Shown here: piece by piece, positions 43,479 through 52,773 of the stretch
How positions within the stretch are numbered: the stretch's first letter is position 1
Layout: each line of letters opens with the position of its first letter
DNA from: an uncultured Bacilli bacterium
Lineage (GTDB): Bacteria; Bacillota_I; Bacilli_A; RF39; UBA660
Length of the DNA: 64,000 nt
Direction of reading: 5' to 3'
NCBI GenBank assembly: GCA_934168005.1
Contig: CAKPMN010000001.1
Span: 67,840-131,839 of the forward strand
Position numbers and translations under genes: made by a program
Notes under the pieces: model-generated
Database searches by the model: none
The model's input: only the letters and a program-made list of their open reading frames with translations
Told to the model about the DNA's origin: nothing

Positions 43479-44912
43479 TTATTTTTTCTTAATGCGTTCT
43501 TTTATTTTTCTTTTAGCTCTATCCGTTTTAGCAATTTTTTCAAATTCTTTATCATTTCTTTTTATTAAGGAATTTGTTACAACTCTTACTCTATCTTGAT
43601 TTTTTAATACATAATCTGGAGCAACTGGTTCTCCGTTTACGATTGCGAAGGCATACTCATCCCCTATTCTTGAATGAATTTTATAGGCAAAGTCTATAGG
43701 CGTTGAACCAAGTGGTAATTCTATTGCTTCTCCAATAGGAGTATAAACATAAATGTTTTCTTTTAATATTTCATTTCTTATCACTTCCATGAAGTCTTTG
43801 TCATCTTTATGTGTGTTATCTATCTCTTTTAAAGAAGCATAAAATGGGAGTTTTTCTTTTAAATCTTCTTGCATTATTGATTTGGCATTTTTTCCTTTTA
43901 GATGGAAATATGAAATAATACCAAATGATGCGATTTCATCCATGTCAAATGTTCTTATTTGAGCTTGTACTAGTCTATTATCTCCAGCGAATACTGTTGT
44001 ATGTAGACTTTGATAAAGGTTTGTCTTGGGATTGGATATATAATCTTTAAATTTGTCATTTAATGGGTGATATATTGAGTGAACTAATCCTAATGTTTGG
44101 TAGCACTCATATATTTTATCTACCATTATCTTTAATGTTAGTAGATCGTGTATTTCTTCTAGTGATCTACCAGATTTTAATCTTTTATATATTCCATATA
44201 TATTTTTTGTTCTTATTTTTATATTTGTACTTATACCATTAGTATTTAATATTTCTTCTATTTTTCCTAACATTTCTTCTAACATATGTTTAGACTCTAA
44301 TTCAAGATTTGTTTTAATTTCATCAACTCTTTGATAGGCATCATTATTTAGATATTTAAATGATAAGTCTTCTAATTCATTTTTAATTCTGTATGCCCCT
44401 AAATGATAAGCAATTGGAGCAAATATTTCCATGGTTTCTCTGGCGTTTTCTTTTTGTTTTTCTTCGCTTTTATATTCTAGGGTTCTCATATTATGAAGAC
44501 GATCAGCTAGTTTAATTATAATAATTCTTATGTCTTTTTTAATCCCTAGTATTAGCTTTCTTGTGTTAGCGTTATTTTGATCTTGTTTAGTTTCAAAATA
44601 TATTTTATCTATCTTTGTAACCCCATCTACTAAATCTGCTATGGTATCATTTGACATATCTTTTATATCTTCTTTTGTTATAGGTGTATCTTCTATTAAA
44701 TCGTGCCAAAGTCCTGCAATTATAGTGTCTTTATCGGCGTGCATTTCGGCTAAAATATAGGCAACTGTTAAAGGATGGATAATATATGGTTCCATACTTT
44801 GTCTAAATTGTCCTTGATGCATTTTTTCTGCAAATTCATAGGCTTTTTTGATTTCTGTAAGGCTATCTATATCGTATGTAGCGACTAAATTAAATAGTTT
44901 TTCTTTATTCAT
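43479..44912 (-). CDS. RelA/SpoT-family protein, shortened, with HD hydrolase and divergent synthetase domain
   Basis: A 477-residue Rel homologue. The HD hydrolase domain is intact (IIHPLTVAYIL, WHDLIEDT, LADRLHNMRTL). The synthetase domain keeps KNIYGIYKRLK, HDLL and KDYISNPKTNLYQSLHTTV, but the conserved catalytic Glu of EIQIRT is replaced (VQAQIRT), and the AIR motif is TLK. A TGS domain follows (NIYVYTPIGEAIELPLGSTP), but the C-terminal helical and ACT domains are missing; normal length is about 730. It is probably a (p)ppGpp hydrolase, with synthesis doubtful. ATG 44912 follows AGGAGG, immediately after a leader with a small frame and a terminator-like hairpin. Confidence 0.85.
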   Translation of the reverse strand: MNKEKLFNLVATYDIDSLTEIKKAYEFAEKMHQGQFRQSMEPYIIHPLTVAYILAEMHADKDTIIAGLWHDLIEDTPITKEDIKDMSNDTIADLVDGVTKIDKIYFETKQDQNNANTRKLILGIKKDIRIIIIKLADRLHNMRTLEYKSEEKQKENARETMEIFAPIAYHLGAYRIKNELEDLSFKYLNNDAYQRVDEIKTNLELESKHMLEEMLGKIEEILNTNGISTNIKIRTKNIYGIYKRLKSGRSLEEIHDLLTLKIMVDKIYECYQTLGLVHSIYHPLNDKFKDYISNPKTNLYQSLHTTVFAGDNRLVQAQIRTFDMDEIASFGIISYFHLKGKNAKSIMQEDLKEKLPFYASLKEIDNTHKDDKDFMEVIRNEILKENIYVYTPIGEAIELPLGSTPIDFAYKIHSRIGDEYAFAIVNGEPVAPDYVLKNQDRVRVVTNSLIKRNDKEFEKIAKTDRAKRKIKERIKKK

Positions 44913-44929
44913 ATTATACCTCCTACTAA

Positions 44930-44959
44930 AAAAGCTCACTAAAAAATTAGTGGGCTTTT
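44930..44959 (-). terminator. Attenuator-like terminator hairpin before the RelA/SpoT-family gene
   Basis: On the minus strand AAAAGCCCACT pairs with AGTGAGCTTTT (one C-A mismatch) around a loop of eight, followed by TT. It sits directly before the ribosome site of the downstream gene, and the leader-peptide stop codon lies at its loop/3' arm junction. Confidence 0.65.
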
Positions 44960-45004
44960 ATCCATTTTTCTATGAGAAATATTACAATATTTATTTAATA
45001 TCAT
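44939..45004 (-). CDS. Candidate leader peptide, 21 aa
   Basis: A short frame, MILNKYCNISHRKMDKSPLIF, with GAGGTG five bases before its ATG. Its last codons form the 5' arm of the terminator-like hairpin upstream of the RelA/SpoT-family gene, and its TAG stop is at the start of the 3' arm. A ribosome reaching the end would therefore disrupt the hairpin. No run of a single amino acid is present. Real translation is unproven. Confidence 0.5.
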   Translation of the reverse strand: MILNKYCNISHRKMDKSPLIF

Positions 45005-45030
45005 AAGATCACCTCATCTAGTTGCTTTCA

Positions 45031-45059
45031 ATCTTACTCTTTTGTAATTTTAAAGTCAA
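45031..45059 (-). promoter_or_regulatory. Promoter for the RelA/SpoT-family leader
   Basis: Read leftward: TTGACT (45059-45054), a 17-base spacer and TAAGAT (45036-45031). Confidence 0.55.
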
Positions 45060-45060
45060 C

Positions 45061-45086
45061 AAAAAAAGAGAAAATTCTCTTTTTAA
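45061..45086 (-). terminator. Intrinsic terminator after the 7TM hybrid kinase gene
   Basis: AAAGAGAA/TTCTCTTT stem and a run of seven T, reading leftward. Confidence 0.8.
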
Positions 45087-45088
45087 AG

Positions 45089-46918
45089 TTATTTATTTAA
45101 GTATTTATTTAGAATTCTATTAAGTTCCTGTTTTTGAATTGGTTTTGATAAGTAATCATCAAAGCCTTCACTTAAGTATTTCTCTTTCATTCCTGATATT
45201 GCATTTGCAGTTAAGGCAATTACAGGTATATTAAATGTTTCTATTTTCTTTAAATTATGAAGTGTTTCTGTACCACTCATTTTTGGCATCATATCATCCA
45301 TTAATATTAAATCGAATGTCGCATTATTTTTTATTAGATTTATACATTCATCACCTGATAATACAGTGGTTATTTTTACATTATAATTTTGAAGTAAACG
45401 TTCTGCTACTTTTAAATTAACTTTATTATCATCTACTACTAGTAATGATTTTCCTTTTAAGTCAATGAATTCAACATTTGTTTTTTCTTCTTTTACTTCT
45501 ACTTTTTCTGTTTTTATTATTTTTTGATCGATTGCAACTGTGAATTTAGAACCTTTTCCATATACACTTTGAACTACTATTTTACCATTCATTAAGTCAA
45601 CTAGTTTTTTTGTTATGGCAAGCCCTAGACCAGTTCCTTCTATTGTTATATTTTTTTCAACACCTAATCTATCAAATTTTTCAAACAAATGATTTATTTT
45701 ATCTTCTTTAATACCAATACCAGAATCTTCCACTGATATTATTAGTCTGCAAACATTATTTTTTATTACAGATGACATCTTAAATTCAATAAATCCTTCT
45801 TTTGTGTACTTTGCAGCATTTGTTAAAATATTTAATATAATTTGTTTAAGTCTTGTATGATCTCCATATAGTACGCCTGGTATTGATGGATCTATGTTTA
45901 CTCTAAAATCTATTGGCTTTTCACCTATTCTTGATTTAGTTAATAAACATAATTCTTTTACCATTGGATCAATACTATATTCAGTATTTATTATTTCTAA
46001 TTTATTAGCTTCAATTTTTGATATATCAAGTATTCCGTTAACTATTTCAAGTAAGTTATCTGATGCCATTATAATATCTTTTACTTCTTCTTTAGAAGAG
46101 TCTGGTAGATCTTCTTCTAATAGTGCTTGAGAGAATCCTACTATTGCATTAAGTGGAGTTCTTATTTCATGTGACATATTTGATAAAAATTCTGTTTTGG
46201 AATTGTTAGCTTTTTCAGCTTGATCGCGAGCTATATTTAACTGTTCTATTAATTTCATATCAGGATTTTCTATTGTATGGTACATAATAAACATGATAAA
46301 TGTTTCTATTGATGCAGAAAAAGTAAGTGCTGGGTTCATCATTTGAATGATTGAAATGCCAAATACTCCCAATAAATATGAGAAAATTGATATATATCTT
46401 TTACTTTTATTATTATTTTTTACTTTCTGTATATTAAACAATAATATGAATAATGATATTGTTACATATATTGCTGAAGAAAAATATACTACTTTAGTGG
46501 CTGGACCATATGAATACATTTGATTGTTTTTAAAATATAAATCTATTGGGAGCAAAAAGATTAAGAGTGCTCCTATAATGTAAGTTACTAAATTAAATAA
46601 TTTTAAAAACTTAAAAATTTTTTTATTATGATCTTGATAAACTGTATCATATATATATATATTATATATATTTGCAAAAGTTAAGAAATATATCAAAAAA
46701 CATTTATTAATTATAATGGAAGCTATGCTCTCTGTTCCTACATTATATATCCATGAAATACAAGCCAATTCGAGTAATATTCCTATAAAATTTAATTTTA
46801 ATAAATAGGAAAATAATTTTGTTTCATAAGTGTTTATATGTCTTTTAAATAAAAATATACAATTTATAAAACAAGAATATAACAAACTGACACATAAAAT
46901 AGAAATATTTACTATCAT
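45089..46918 (-). CDS. Hybrid histidine kinase with multi-span N-terminus and receiver domain
   Basis: A 609-residue hybrid sensor kinase. The N-terminal 220 residues hold seven or so membrane spans, resembling 7TM sensor modules. Then a coiled linker, HisKA ([19 protein letters not shown]), HATPase with NAAKYTKEG and [13 protein letters not shown], and a C-terminal receiver ([18 protein letters not shown], the acceptor Asp in [13 protein letters not shown] and KPI near the end). The signal is unknown. The receiver is very similar to that of the kinase at 49369-51339, suggesting gene duplication. GAGGTG precedes the ATG at 46918. Phosphate may pass on to the HPt protein at 43074. Confidence 0.92.
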   Translation of the reverse strand: MIVNISILCVSLLYSCFINCIFLFKRHINTYETKLFSYLLKLNFIGILLELACISWIYNVGTESIASIIINKCFLIYFLTFANIYNIYIYDTVYQDHNKKIFKFLKLFNLVTYIIGALLIFLLPIDLYFKNNQMYSYGPATKVVYFSSAIYVTISLFILLFNIQKVKNNNKSKRYISIFSYLLGVFGISIIQMMNPALTFSASIETFIMFIMYHTIENPDMKLIEQLNIARDQAEKANNSKTEFLSNMSHEIRTPLNAIVGFSQALLEEDLPDSSKEEVKDIIMASDNLLEIVNGILDISKIEANKLEIINTEYSIDPMVKELCLLTKSRIGEKPIDFRVNIDPSIPGVLYGDHTRLKQIILNILTNAAKYTKEGFIEFKMSSVIKNNVCRLIISVEDSGIGIKEDKINHLFEKFDRLGVEKNITIEGTGLGLAITKKLVDLMNGKIVVQSVYGKGSKFTVAIDQKIIKTEKVEVKEEKTNVEFIDLKGKSLLVVDDNKVNLKVAERLLQNYNVKITTVLSGDECINLIKNNATFDLILMDDMMPKMSGTETLHNLKKIETFNIPVIALTANAISGMKEKYLSEGFDDYLSKPIQKQELNRILNKYLNK

Positions 46919-46964
46919 ATACCACACCTCTATTTTAGATTATAACATGTTTTCGCCTTTTGTA

Positions 46965-47004
46965 AAGAAAAAAACAAGTTATTATTAATTAATAGCTTGT
47001 TTTG
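46965..47004 (-). terminator. Intrinsic terminator after the acyl-CoA ligase-like gene
   Basis: AAAACAAGCTATTA/TAATAACTTGTTTT stem (one mismatch) and a T run, reading leftward; it overlaps the end of the coding region. Confidence 0.7.
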
Positions 47005-48853
47005 CTTTTATAAGTACTTTATTATTTTCGATATCAATTTTTGTTTCTTCTTCACAAGGAATAATATTTTTTGTAGATTCGTCAATTTTAAATGCTTTAG
47101 AAATACCTTCTTCCCTTAAAATGTTCCCATTTCTTTTTCCGCAACCTGTTTGTATGAATGATTCCTGATTTGAATGTAACCTAAAATATATATCCTCATT
47201 TGTTATTTTTTTGCATCTTTCTTGGGCAGATATTATGATTCTTTTTATATCTTTTGTATTATATGGTTGTAATTCTATATGTGCAACATATTTGCCACTT
47301 ATATCTCTTACTACTTCACATGATAAAATATTCTTTGTGTCTAAACTTATTTGATCTGCAATTATAAATTCAGGTGTGTGGTTCATCTCTTCTAATATTC
47401 GCCCTTTTACATGAACAAATTTCTTCTTGCCAATGTATCCATAAGTACTACAGTCACCATAAATTACACCGTTAATTTCTTTGAAAAACTTTTTGTTTGC
47501 TTCTGGATTATTTTTGTATCCTTTCATATTACATGGTGAAGAAGCATATAATCTTCCATACTCGCCATCTTTACATATCTCACCATTATTGTTAATTGCA
47601 ATAACATTTACCATACTGTATGTTCTCATTGGGTCGTATTCGTTAGAAGGTAGGGAATTAAGTTTATTTGTTAGTGTTCTGAACATTTGAAAGAAAATTC
47701 CCCCGTGTTCACAATCTCCACCAGCTATTGATATTGATATGACAGACATAGGTGTATGTGTAAATTCTGTTCCAGCTTTTGTCATCTTTAGCATTTTGTT
47801 TATTAATTTTTCTTCACCGCGTGATAATGGTTCACCTACAGACATAGGTGCAAGTAAAAACGGAAACTTTATATCAATATTATATTCTTTTTTTAAGTTC
47901 ATTATTTGTTTTGACAGGTGAACCCAGAAACTACGAGTAGCACATGGAAAACTTGGCTTATTAATTAATAATGAATATAAGAAGAAATCCTTATTATATA
48001 TAGGTTCTAAACAAACTGTTGCCCCTTGAATTAACACATCTGTTATACAAGACATTAAATTAGTATTTGAATGGCTTGGAATATGTGATAAAATTCTAAG
48101 GTTTTTCATTGAAGGTGTACCTGATACTTCTGGATCATGAAATCTTCCCATTGTTATATATGTTCTATTTGCGTGTATGATTGCTTTTGGGTGGCTAGAA
48201 TTAGTAGAACCACTTGAATATGTTATTGTTAGTTCATCATCTAGTCCACTCTTCTCTATATGATAATCATGCACATTATCTTTTTTTATAAGTTCATTCA
48301 TTGAGATTATATCATTTTCATTTTGTGATTTAAAAAAATCAATTCTATTTGAAAAATTACAAAATTCTCTGTCAAATTCTTGGAATAGGTTTTCGTTTTT
48401 TGGTAATGATTCATTCAACGAAGTCATTATTACACGCTTACCTGATTTTCTAATGTTTTCTTTAATTTCTTCATAGTAGTTGTCACTAACAACTATTGCT
48501 GGAGAATCACATGAAGAAATTATTTCATCTATATAGTTTTTATCAAATTCATCACTAAATAGATTTATCTTTGCTCCTATTATGCTACAGGCTCCAACTA
48601 AATATACTAATTCTGGTGTATCTGCCATAACAGCAGGAACTTCTGAACCTTTAGTTATACCTACTGTCCTAAGAGCTCCAGCATATTTTTTCATATTTTC
48701 AATCATCTCATTATAAGAGATATTTTTTCCTCTATAAAAAAGAGCTGTTTTTGTCAAGTTATTTTTATTTCTTTCAACTATTTCTTCAAATAGTGACCAA
48801 TTGTGATTTTCTTCAATTTCTTTTAAAACTTCTTTTGTATCTAATAATGCCAT
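46985..48853 (-). CDS. AMP-dependent acyl-CoA synthetase/ligase-like protein
   Basis: A 622-residue ANL-superfamily adenylating enzyme. The P-loop-like motif is TYSSGSTNSSHPKAIIHA, a variant of the usual T-S-G-T-T-G-x-P-K-G; the central GRLYASSPCNMKGYKNNPEAN and IYGDCSTYGYI segments match the A5-A8 region, and a C-terminal domain follows, with GNILREEG near the usual catalytic Lys region. It would activate a carboxylic acid as acyl-AMP and then transfer it, for example to CoA. The acid is unknown. Why it lies between two hybrid kinases is unclear. GAGGGGAA lies before the ATG. Confidence 0.87.
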   Translation of the reverse strand: MALLDTKEVLKEIEENHNWSLFEEIVERNKNNLTKTALFYRGKNISYNEMIENMKKYAGALRTVGITKGSEVPAVMADTPELVYLVGACSIIGAKINLFSDEFDKNYIDEIISSCDSPAIVVSDNYYEEIKENIRKSGKRVIMTSLNESLPKNENLFQEFDREFCNFSNRIDFFKSQNENDIISMNELIKKDNVHDYHIEKSGLDDELTITYSSGSTNSSHPKAIIHANRTYITMGRFHDPEVSGTPSMKNLRILSHIPSHSNTNLMSCITDVLIQGATVCLEPIYNKDFFLYSLLINKPSFPCATRSFWVHLSKQIMNLKKEYNIDIKFPFLLAPMSVGEPLSRGEEKLINKMLKMTKAGTEFTHTPMSVISISIAGGDCEHGGIFFQMFRTLTNKLNSLPSNEYDPMRTYSMVNVIAINNNGEICKDGEYGRLYASSPCNMKGYKNNPEANKKFFKEINGVIYGDCSTYGYIGKKKFVHVKGRILEEMNHTPEFIIADQISLDTKNILSCEVVRDISGKYVAHIELQPYNTKDIKRIIISAQERCKKITNEDIYFRLHSNQESFIQTGCGKRNGNILREEGISKAFKIDESTKNIIPCEEETKIDIENNKVLIKAKQAIN

Positions 48854-48946
48854 ATATATTCCCCTCTTTCTTAATGGTTGTTATTATATATTTGTTATTA
48901 TATTTTGTCAAATTTTGACAAACTGATGGGTATAGTCTTTAAATAC

Positions 48947-49297
48947 TTACTTTTTACCTTTATTATTCTTGAATTTTTTCTTTCTTTTTCCTTTAACTTT
49001 TTCGGCCTCATATAGTTTTTCTTTTGCATTATCATTTTTTAATTTTTTATATACTTCATATTGCTTATCAAAGTTGGCTATTCTATTTGTACCTATATTT
49101 GTCTCTACAAAAAATCTATAGTCTTCTTCTCTGGCTTTTAAGAAATTTAAAACTCTTTCATCTTTTTGAATTCTAATACTTATGTTTGGAGCTAGGTCCA
49201 TGATTTCTAGTAATTCATCAGCAACTTGTTCTATTTCTTCTAATTCTTTCCAACGTTCCCAATTAAAACTTTTATTTAACACATCTATTTGAAACAT
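48947..49297 (-). CDS. Hypothetical protein, 116 aa
   Basis: I do not recognise this protein. It is soluble and charged, with FNWERWKELEEIEQVADELLE at the start, likely helical, and a strongly basic Lys-rich end of about 25 residues that may bind nucleic acid or acidic surfaces. The start is placed at ATG 49297, after AAGGA at eight bases; the longer frame from 49306 lacks a ribosome site. It lies between the ligase and the second hybrid kinase. Confidence 0.65.
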   Translation of the reverse strand: MFQIDVLNKSFNWERWKELEEIEQVADELLEIMDLAPNISIRIQKDERVLNFLKAREEDYRFFVETNIGTNRIANFDKQYEVYKKLKNDNAKEKLYEAEKVKGKRKKKFKNNKGKK

Positions 49298-49348
49298 ACT
49301 ACACATCCTTTATAGATTTAGAATACCATAAAATTATTTAATTTGAAA

Positions 49349-49371
49349 TAAAAAAGAGACAAAGTCTCTTA
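49349..49371 (-). terminator. Intrinsic terminator after the PAS-type hybrid kinase gene
   Basis: AAGAGAC/GTCTCTT with a three-base loop and a T run, reading leftward. Confidence 0.8.
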
Positions 49372-51339
49372 TTTTTCTAGATATTTTTTTAGAATTTTGT
49401 TTAATTCTTCTGTATTTATAGGTTTTGATAGATAATCATTAAATCCAGCTTTTAAATATACTTCTTTTTTTCCTACCATTGCATCGGCTGTTAACATTAC
49501 TGTAGGTATTTTAATGTCTTTTTCTTGCATTTTATGTAATGTTTCTGTTCCAGACATTTCTGGCATCATTTGATCTAATAGAATCAAATCAAATGTCTCT
49601 TTTTCTAGAATGTTTAAAGCTTCTTTACCACTTGTTACTGCAGTAATGTTTGCATTATAAGGTTTAAGAAGCCTTGTTGCAACTTTAATATTTAAATTAT
49701 CATCATCTACAATAAGAATTTTAGCTCCTTTAGTATCAAATGTTTCTGTAAGATTTCTCTTTGTTTGATGTTTTAAAATATCTCCAATTTTCTTTTCATC
49801 TGTTACTTTTTGATTTACTGTAACTATAAATGTAGAACCTACTTTTGGAGTTGATGATACTTCTATTTCTCCTTTTAGTTCATCTATATATTTTTTTGCT
49901 ATATAAAGACCCATTCCTGTTTGATATTTATGTTCTTCATCTTTATCTTGAAATAGAGTTTTAAGTCTTGATTCATCTATTCCTTTACCTGTATCTGTAA
50001 CTTCAAATCTTAGCTTTCCAGTCTCGGTATTTCCAAGCCAGTTAACTTTAAAAATAATATTACCTTTTTCTGTATATTGAACTGCATTATTTAATATATT
50101 TTGTATTATTTGTCTTAATTTAGATAAATCTCCATATAGAGAGGATGGTGTTGATGGATCAACAGCTACTTCAAAAGCAACTTTATCATTTTTAAGCTTA
50201 GTTCTTGTATATTTTTCTAATTCTTTTATGAATGAAGCTAAATCATATTCTTTTTCTTCTAGTGTTAATTCTCCTGATTCAATTTTTGATATATCAAGAA
50301 GTCCATCTATTACATCTAATAAGTTATTACTTGCAGTATTAATAGCATCTACATCTTCTCTTGTATCGTTATCTAGAGAGTCTCTTCTTAAAACTGATTC
50401 TGATAAACCTATAATAACGTTCATAGGTGATCTTATCTCATGAGAGATTATACTTAAATATTCTGATTTTGCTTTATTTGCAGTTTCTGCTTCTTTTAAA
50501 GCTTTTTCTAGTAATGCATTTTGCCTTTTTATGTATTCAGTATTCTCTGTCACATCTTTGGTTAATATAGTTACAGAGTCACCAATTTTACTTTTTGAAT
50601 AGAATATCATGCTTTCTAGAGTTGTTTTTTCATCTGTTAAGCGATATCTTAATTCAATAGGCTCAACTTCTTTTATATTTTCGTCTTTTGATATAGCTTT
50701 AATTTCTTCGATTTTTTTAAATATTTCATTTGTATCATCTTTAAAAATGTAATCACTTATTATTTCTTTTAATTCTTTATCATAAAAACCATTTCTATTT
50801 TTTCCAAAAAAATTATTTGAGTCTTTTAAATTTCTTAATGTAAATGAACCGGTTGTTACTTGAATAGTCATTTCCACATCGTATGAGATTGATGTAATTT
50901 GATTTAATTGTTGTTCTCTTGTTTTTATGTCTGCTGCTTGTTGGACTAATAAGTGTTGACGATCGTGTTCACTTGTTGCATCTGATATAAGGATTACATA
51001 ATTTTTTGCCTTTTTTTCTATAATTGGGTATATTTTGACTCTAATCCAACGATTATGTTGATATTTTAAATTTCTATATGCAATCATGCCTGATACGAAC
51101 TCTTCTTTTTTATTCCAATTTTCTAATTCTGTATTTAGTATTGGTATACTTAAAATTTCTTTTACTGTTTTATCTGCTTCTTTTTGATAATCTATATCTA
51201 ATCCTAAAACGTCTTTTATGTTTTTAGTAATATATATTACTTTTTCATCTTTTGGATCATATAAAACATATATTGTATCTTTATTGTCTACTAAGGCATG
51301 AAATAGTTTATCTTGATTTTTTGTGTTTTTGAATAACAT
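49369..51339 (-). CDS. Hybrid histidine kinase with PAS sensor and receiver domain
   Basis: A 656-residue cytoplasmic hybrid kinase; no membrane span is seen. The N-terminal 260 residues contain PAS-like modules (YVLYDPKDEKVIYITKNI, and a second before residue 200). HisKA has YLSIISHEIRSPMNVIIG, the HATPase has NNAVQYTEKG and GMGLYIAKKYI, and the receiver carries ILIVDDDNLNIKVATRLL and DLILLDQMMPEMSG. The receiver and linker are close to those of the other hybrid kinase (45089-46918). Start is set at ATG 51339 after AGTAGGGAT; the longer frame from 51393 has no ribosome site. It probably feeds the HPt protein. Confidence 0.92.
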   Translation of the reverse strand: MLFKNTKNQDKLFHALVDNKDTIYVLYDPKDEKVIYITKNIKDVLGLDIDYQKEADKTVKEILSIPILNTELENWNKKEEFVSGMIAYRNLKYQHNRWIRVKIYPIIEKKAKNYVILISDATSEHDRQHLLVQQAADIKTREQQLNQITSISYDVEMTIQVTTGSFTLRNLKDSNNFFGKNRNGFYDKELKEIISDYIFKDDTNEIFKKIEEIKAISKDENIKEVEPIELRYRLTDEKTTLESMIFYSKSKIGDSVTILTKDVTENTEYIKRQNALLEKALKEAETANKAKSEYLSIISHEIRSPMNVIIGLSESVLRRDSLDNDTREDVDAINTASNNLLDVIDGLLDISKIESGELTLEEKEYDLASFIKELEKYTRTKLKNDKVAFEVAVDPSTPSSLYGDLSKLRQIIQNILNNAVQYTEKGNIIFKVNWLGNTETGKLRFEVTDTGKGIDESRLKTLFQDKDEEHKYQTGMGLYIAKKYIDELKGEIEVSSTPKVGSTFIVTVNQKVTDEKKIGDILKHQTKRNLTETFDTKGAKILIVDDDNLNIKVATRLLKPYNANITAVTSGKEALNILEKETFDLILLDQMMPEMSGTETLHKMQEKDIKIPTVMLTADAMVGKKEVYLKAGFNDYLSKPINTEELNKILKKYLEK

Positions 51340-51381
51340 ATTATCCCTACTTTCTATTAAATTATAACATATTTTATATAC

Positions 51382-51408
51382 AAAAAAACACATAATTAAT
51401 GTGTTTCT
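51382..51408 (-). terminator. Intrinsic terminator after the phosphohexomutase gene
   Basis: AAACACAT/ATGTGTTT stem with a run of T, reading leftward. Confidence 0.8.
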
Positions 51409-52763
51409 ATGTATTTTTTAATAACTAATCTATATTCTTCTTTTATTTCTTCTAATCTTTCTTTTGTTCTAGCCTCAAATCTTACTGTTAAGTCTGGGCC
51501 TGTGTTAGAAGCTCTTACTAAAGCAAAACCGTCTGGATATTTAACTCTTACGCCATCTATTGTATAAATACTATAACCTTTTGCTAGGGCATAAGCTTTT
51601 ACATATTCGACTATTTTAAATTTATTATCATCTGTTACTTTTACTTTAATTTCCTTTGTGTTTTCTAACTTTTGTACACCAGTTAGCAATTCTGAAATAT
51701 TTTTATCTGTATTTGAAACTAATTCAACTAATCTTAATCCAGCATATATTCCATCATCAAATCCAGGATAACGATCTTTAAACCAAAGATGTCCTGAAAA
51801 TTCCCCACCGAATGTATATTTATCTTGATTTATTTTAGCATTCATATATGAGTTGCCAGTTCTATACATTAAGACATCATACCCTAATTTTTCTAGATCC
51901 CATACTAAAGCATTTGAACATTTGACATCACATATAGCCTTCTTTTCATCCATTTTATCTTTTAAATCTCTATAAAATAGATCCATTATCATATCTGCTT
52001 GCAAGAATGTACCATTTTCATCTACTAGTCCTATCCTATCGGCATCGCCATCGAAGGCAATTCCTAAGTGATATCCTAATTCTACTACTTTAGCGCTTAA
52101 TGCTTTCATATTTTCTGGTACTGATGGATCTGGATGGTGGTTTGAAAATTCTGGATCTGAGTCACAAAATAGTGGATAGTATGTAATTCCTAAACGATCT
52201 AAGATATCTTTTATTATGATAGAAGCTGTTCCTCCTCCACAATCTACTACTACTTTAACCTTTCTAAGGCCAAGTGATAGTGATCTTTTTATTAATGCGA
52301 TATAGTCTTCACGTATATCTATTTTAGTTATCTCGCCATGTCCTGTTAAAAAATCATTTCTTAACAAGAAGTTCTTAAAATCTTGAATTTGTTTTCCATA
52401 TGCATTACCTATTTTATCAAATGATATTTTAAAACCATTGTATTCTTTTGGATTGTGAGAAGCTGTAATCATTATTCCATCATCGACGTTGTATAATTTT
52501 TTTGCGTAATAATACATTGGCGTTGTAACAAGACCTAAATCAGCTACATCAACACCTGTTTCTAAAAGCCCTTTTATAAGATTTTCACTTAATTCATCTG
52601 AAGATAATCTATTATCGTGTCCTACTATTACTCTATAGTGATCATTTCTTTGAATGTATGATCCAAAAGCCTTACCAAAAAGATATGCAAATTCTCCATT
52701 TAAATCTGTTGGGTATATTCCTCTTATGTCATATTCTCGAAATATTTTTTCATTAATTTCCAT
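51396..52763 (-). CDS. Phosphomannomutase/phosphoglucomutase family protein
   Basis: A 455-residue alpha-D-phosphohexomutase. The phosphoserine loop TASHNPKEYNG, the metal loop DGDADRIG, the sugar-binding GGEFSGH and the C-terminal phosphate-binding RASNTGPDLTVRFEA are intact. It interconverts hexose 1- and 6-phosphates for nucleotide-sugar and wall synthesis; PMM versus PGM specificity cannot be read. The ATG at 52763 follows AGGAGG; the longer frame lies inside xerD. It is ten bases downstream of the xerD stop, so they may be co-transcribed. Confidence 0.92.
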   Translation of the reverse strand: MEINEKIFREYDIRGIYPTDLNGEFAYLFGKAFGSYIQRNDHYRVIVGHDNRLSSDELSENLIKGLLETGVDVADLGLVTTPMYYYAKKLYNVDDGIMITASHNPKEYNGFKISFDKIGNAYGKQIQDFKNFLLRNDFLTGHGEITKIDIREDYIALIKRSLSLGLRKVKVVVDCGGGTASIIIKDILDRLGITYYPLFCDSDPEFSNHHPDPSVPENMKALSAKVVELGYHLGIAFDGDADRIGLVDENGTFLQADMIMDLFYRDLKDKMDEKKAICDVKCSNALVWDLEKLGYDVLMYRTGNSYMNAKINQDKYTFGGEFSGHLWFKDRYPGFDDGIYAGLRLVELVSNTDKNISELLTGVQKLENTKEIKVKVTDDNKFKIVEYVKAYALAKGYSIYTIDGVRVKYPDGFALVRASNTGPDLTVRFEARTKERLEEIKEEYRLVIKKYIETH

Positions 52764-52773
52764 ATAAATCCTC

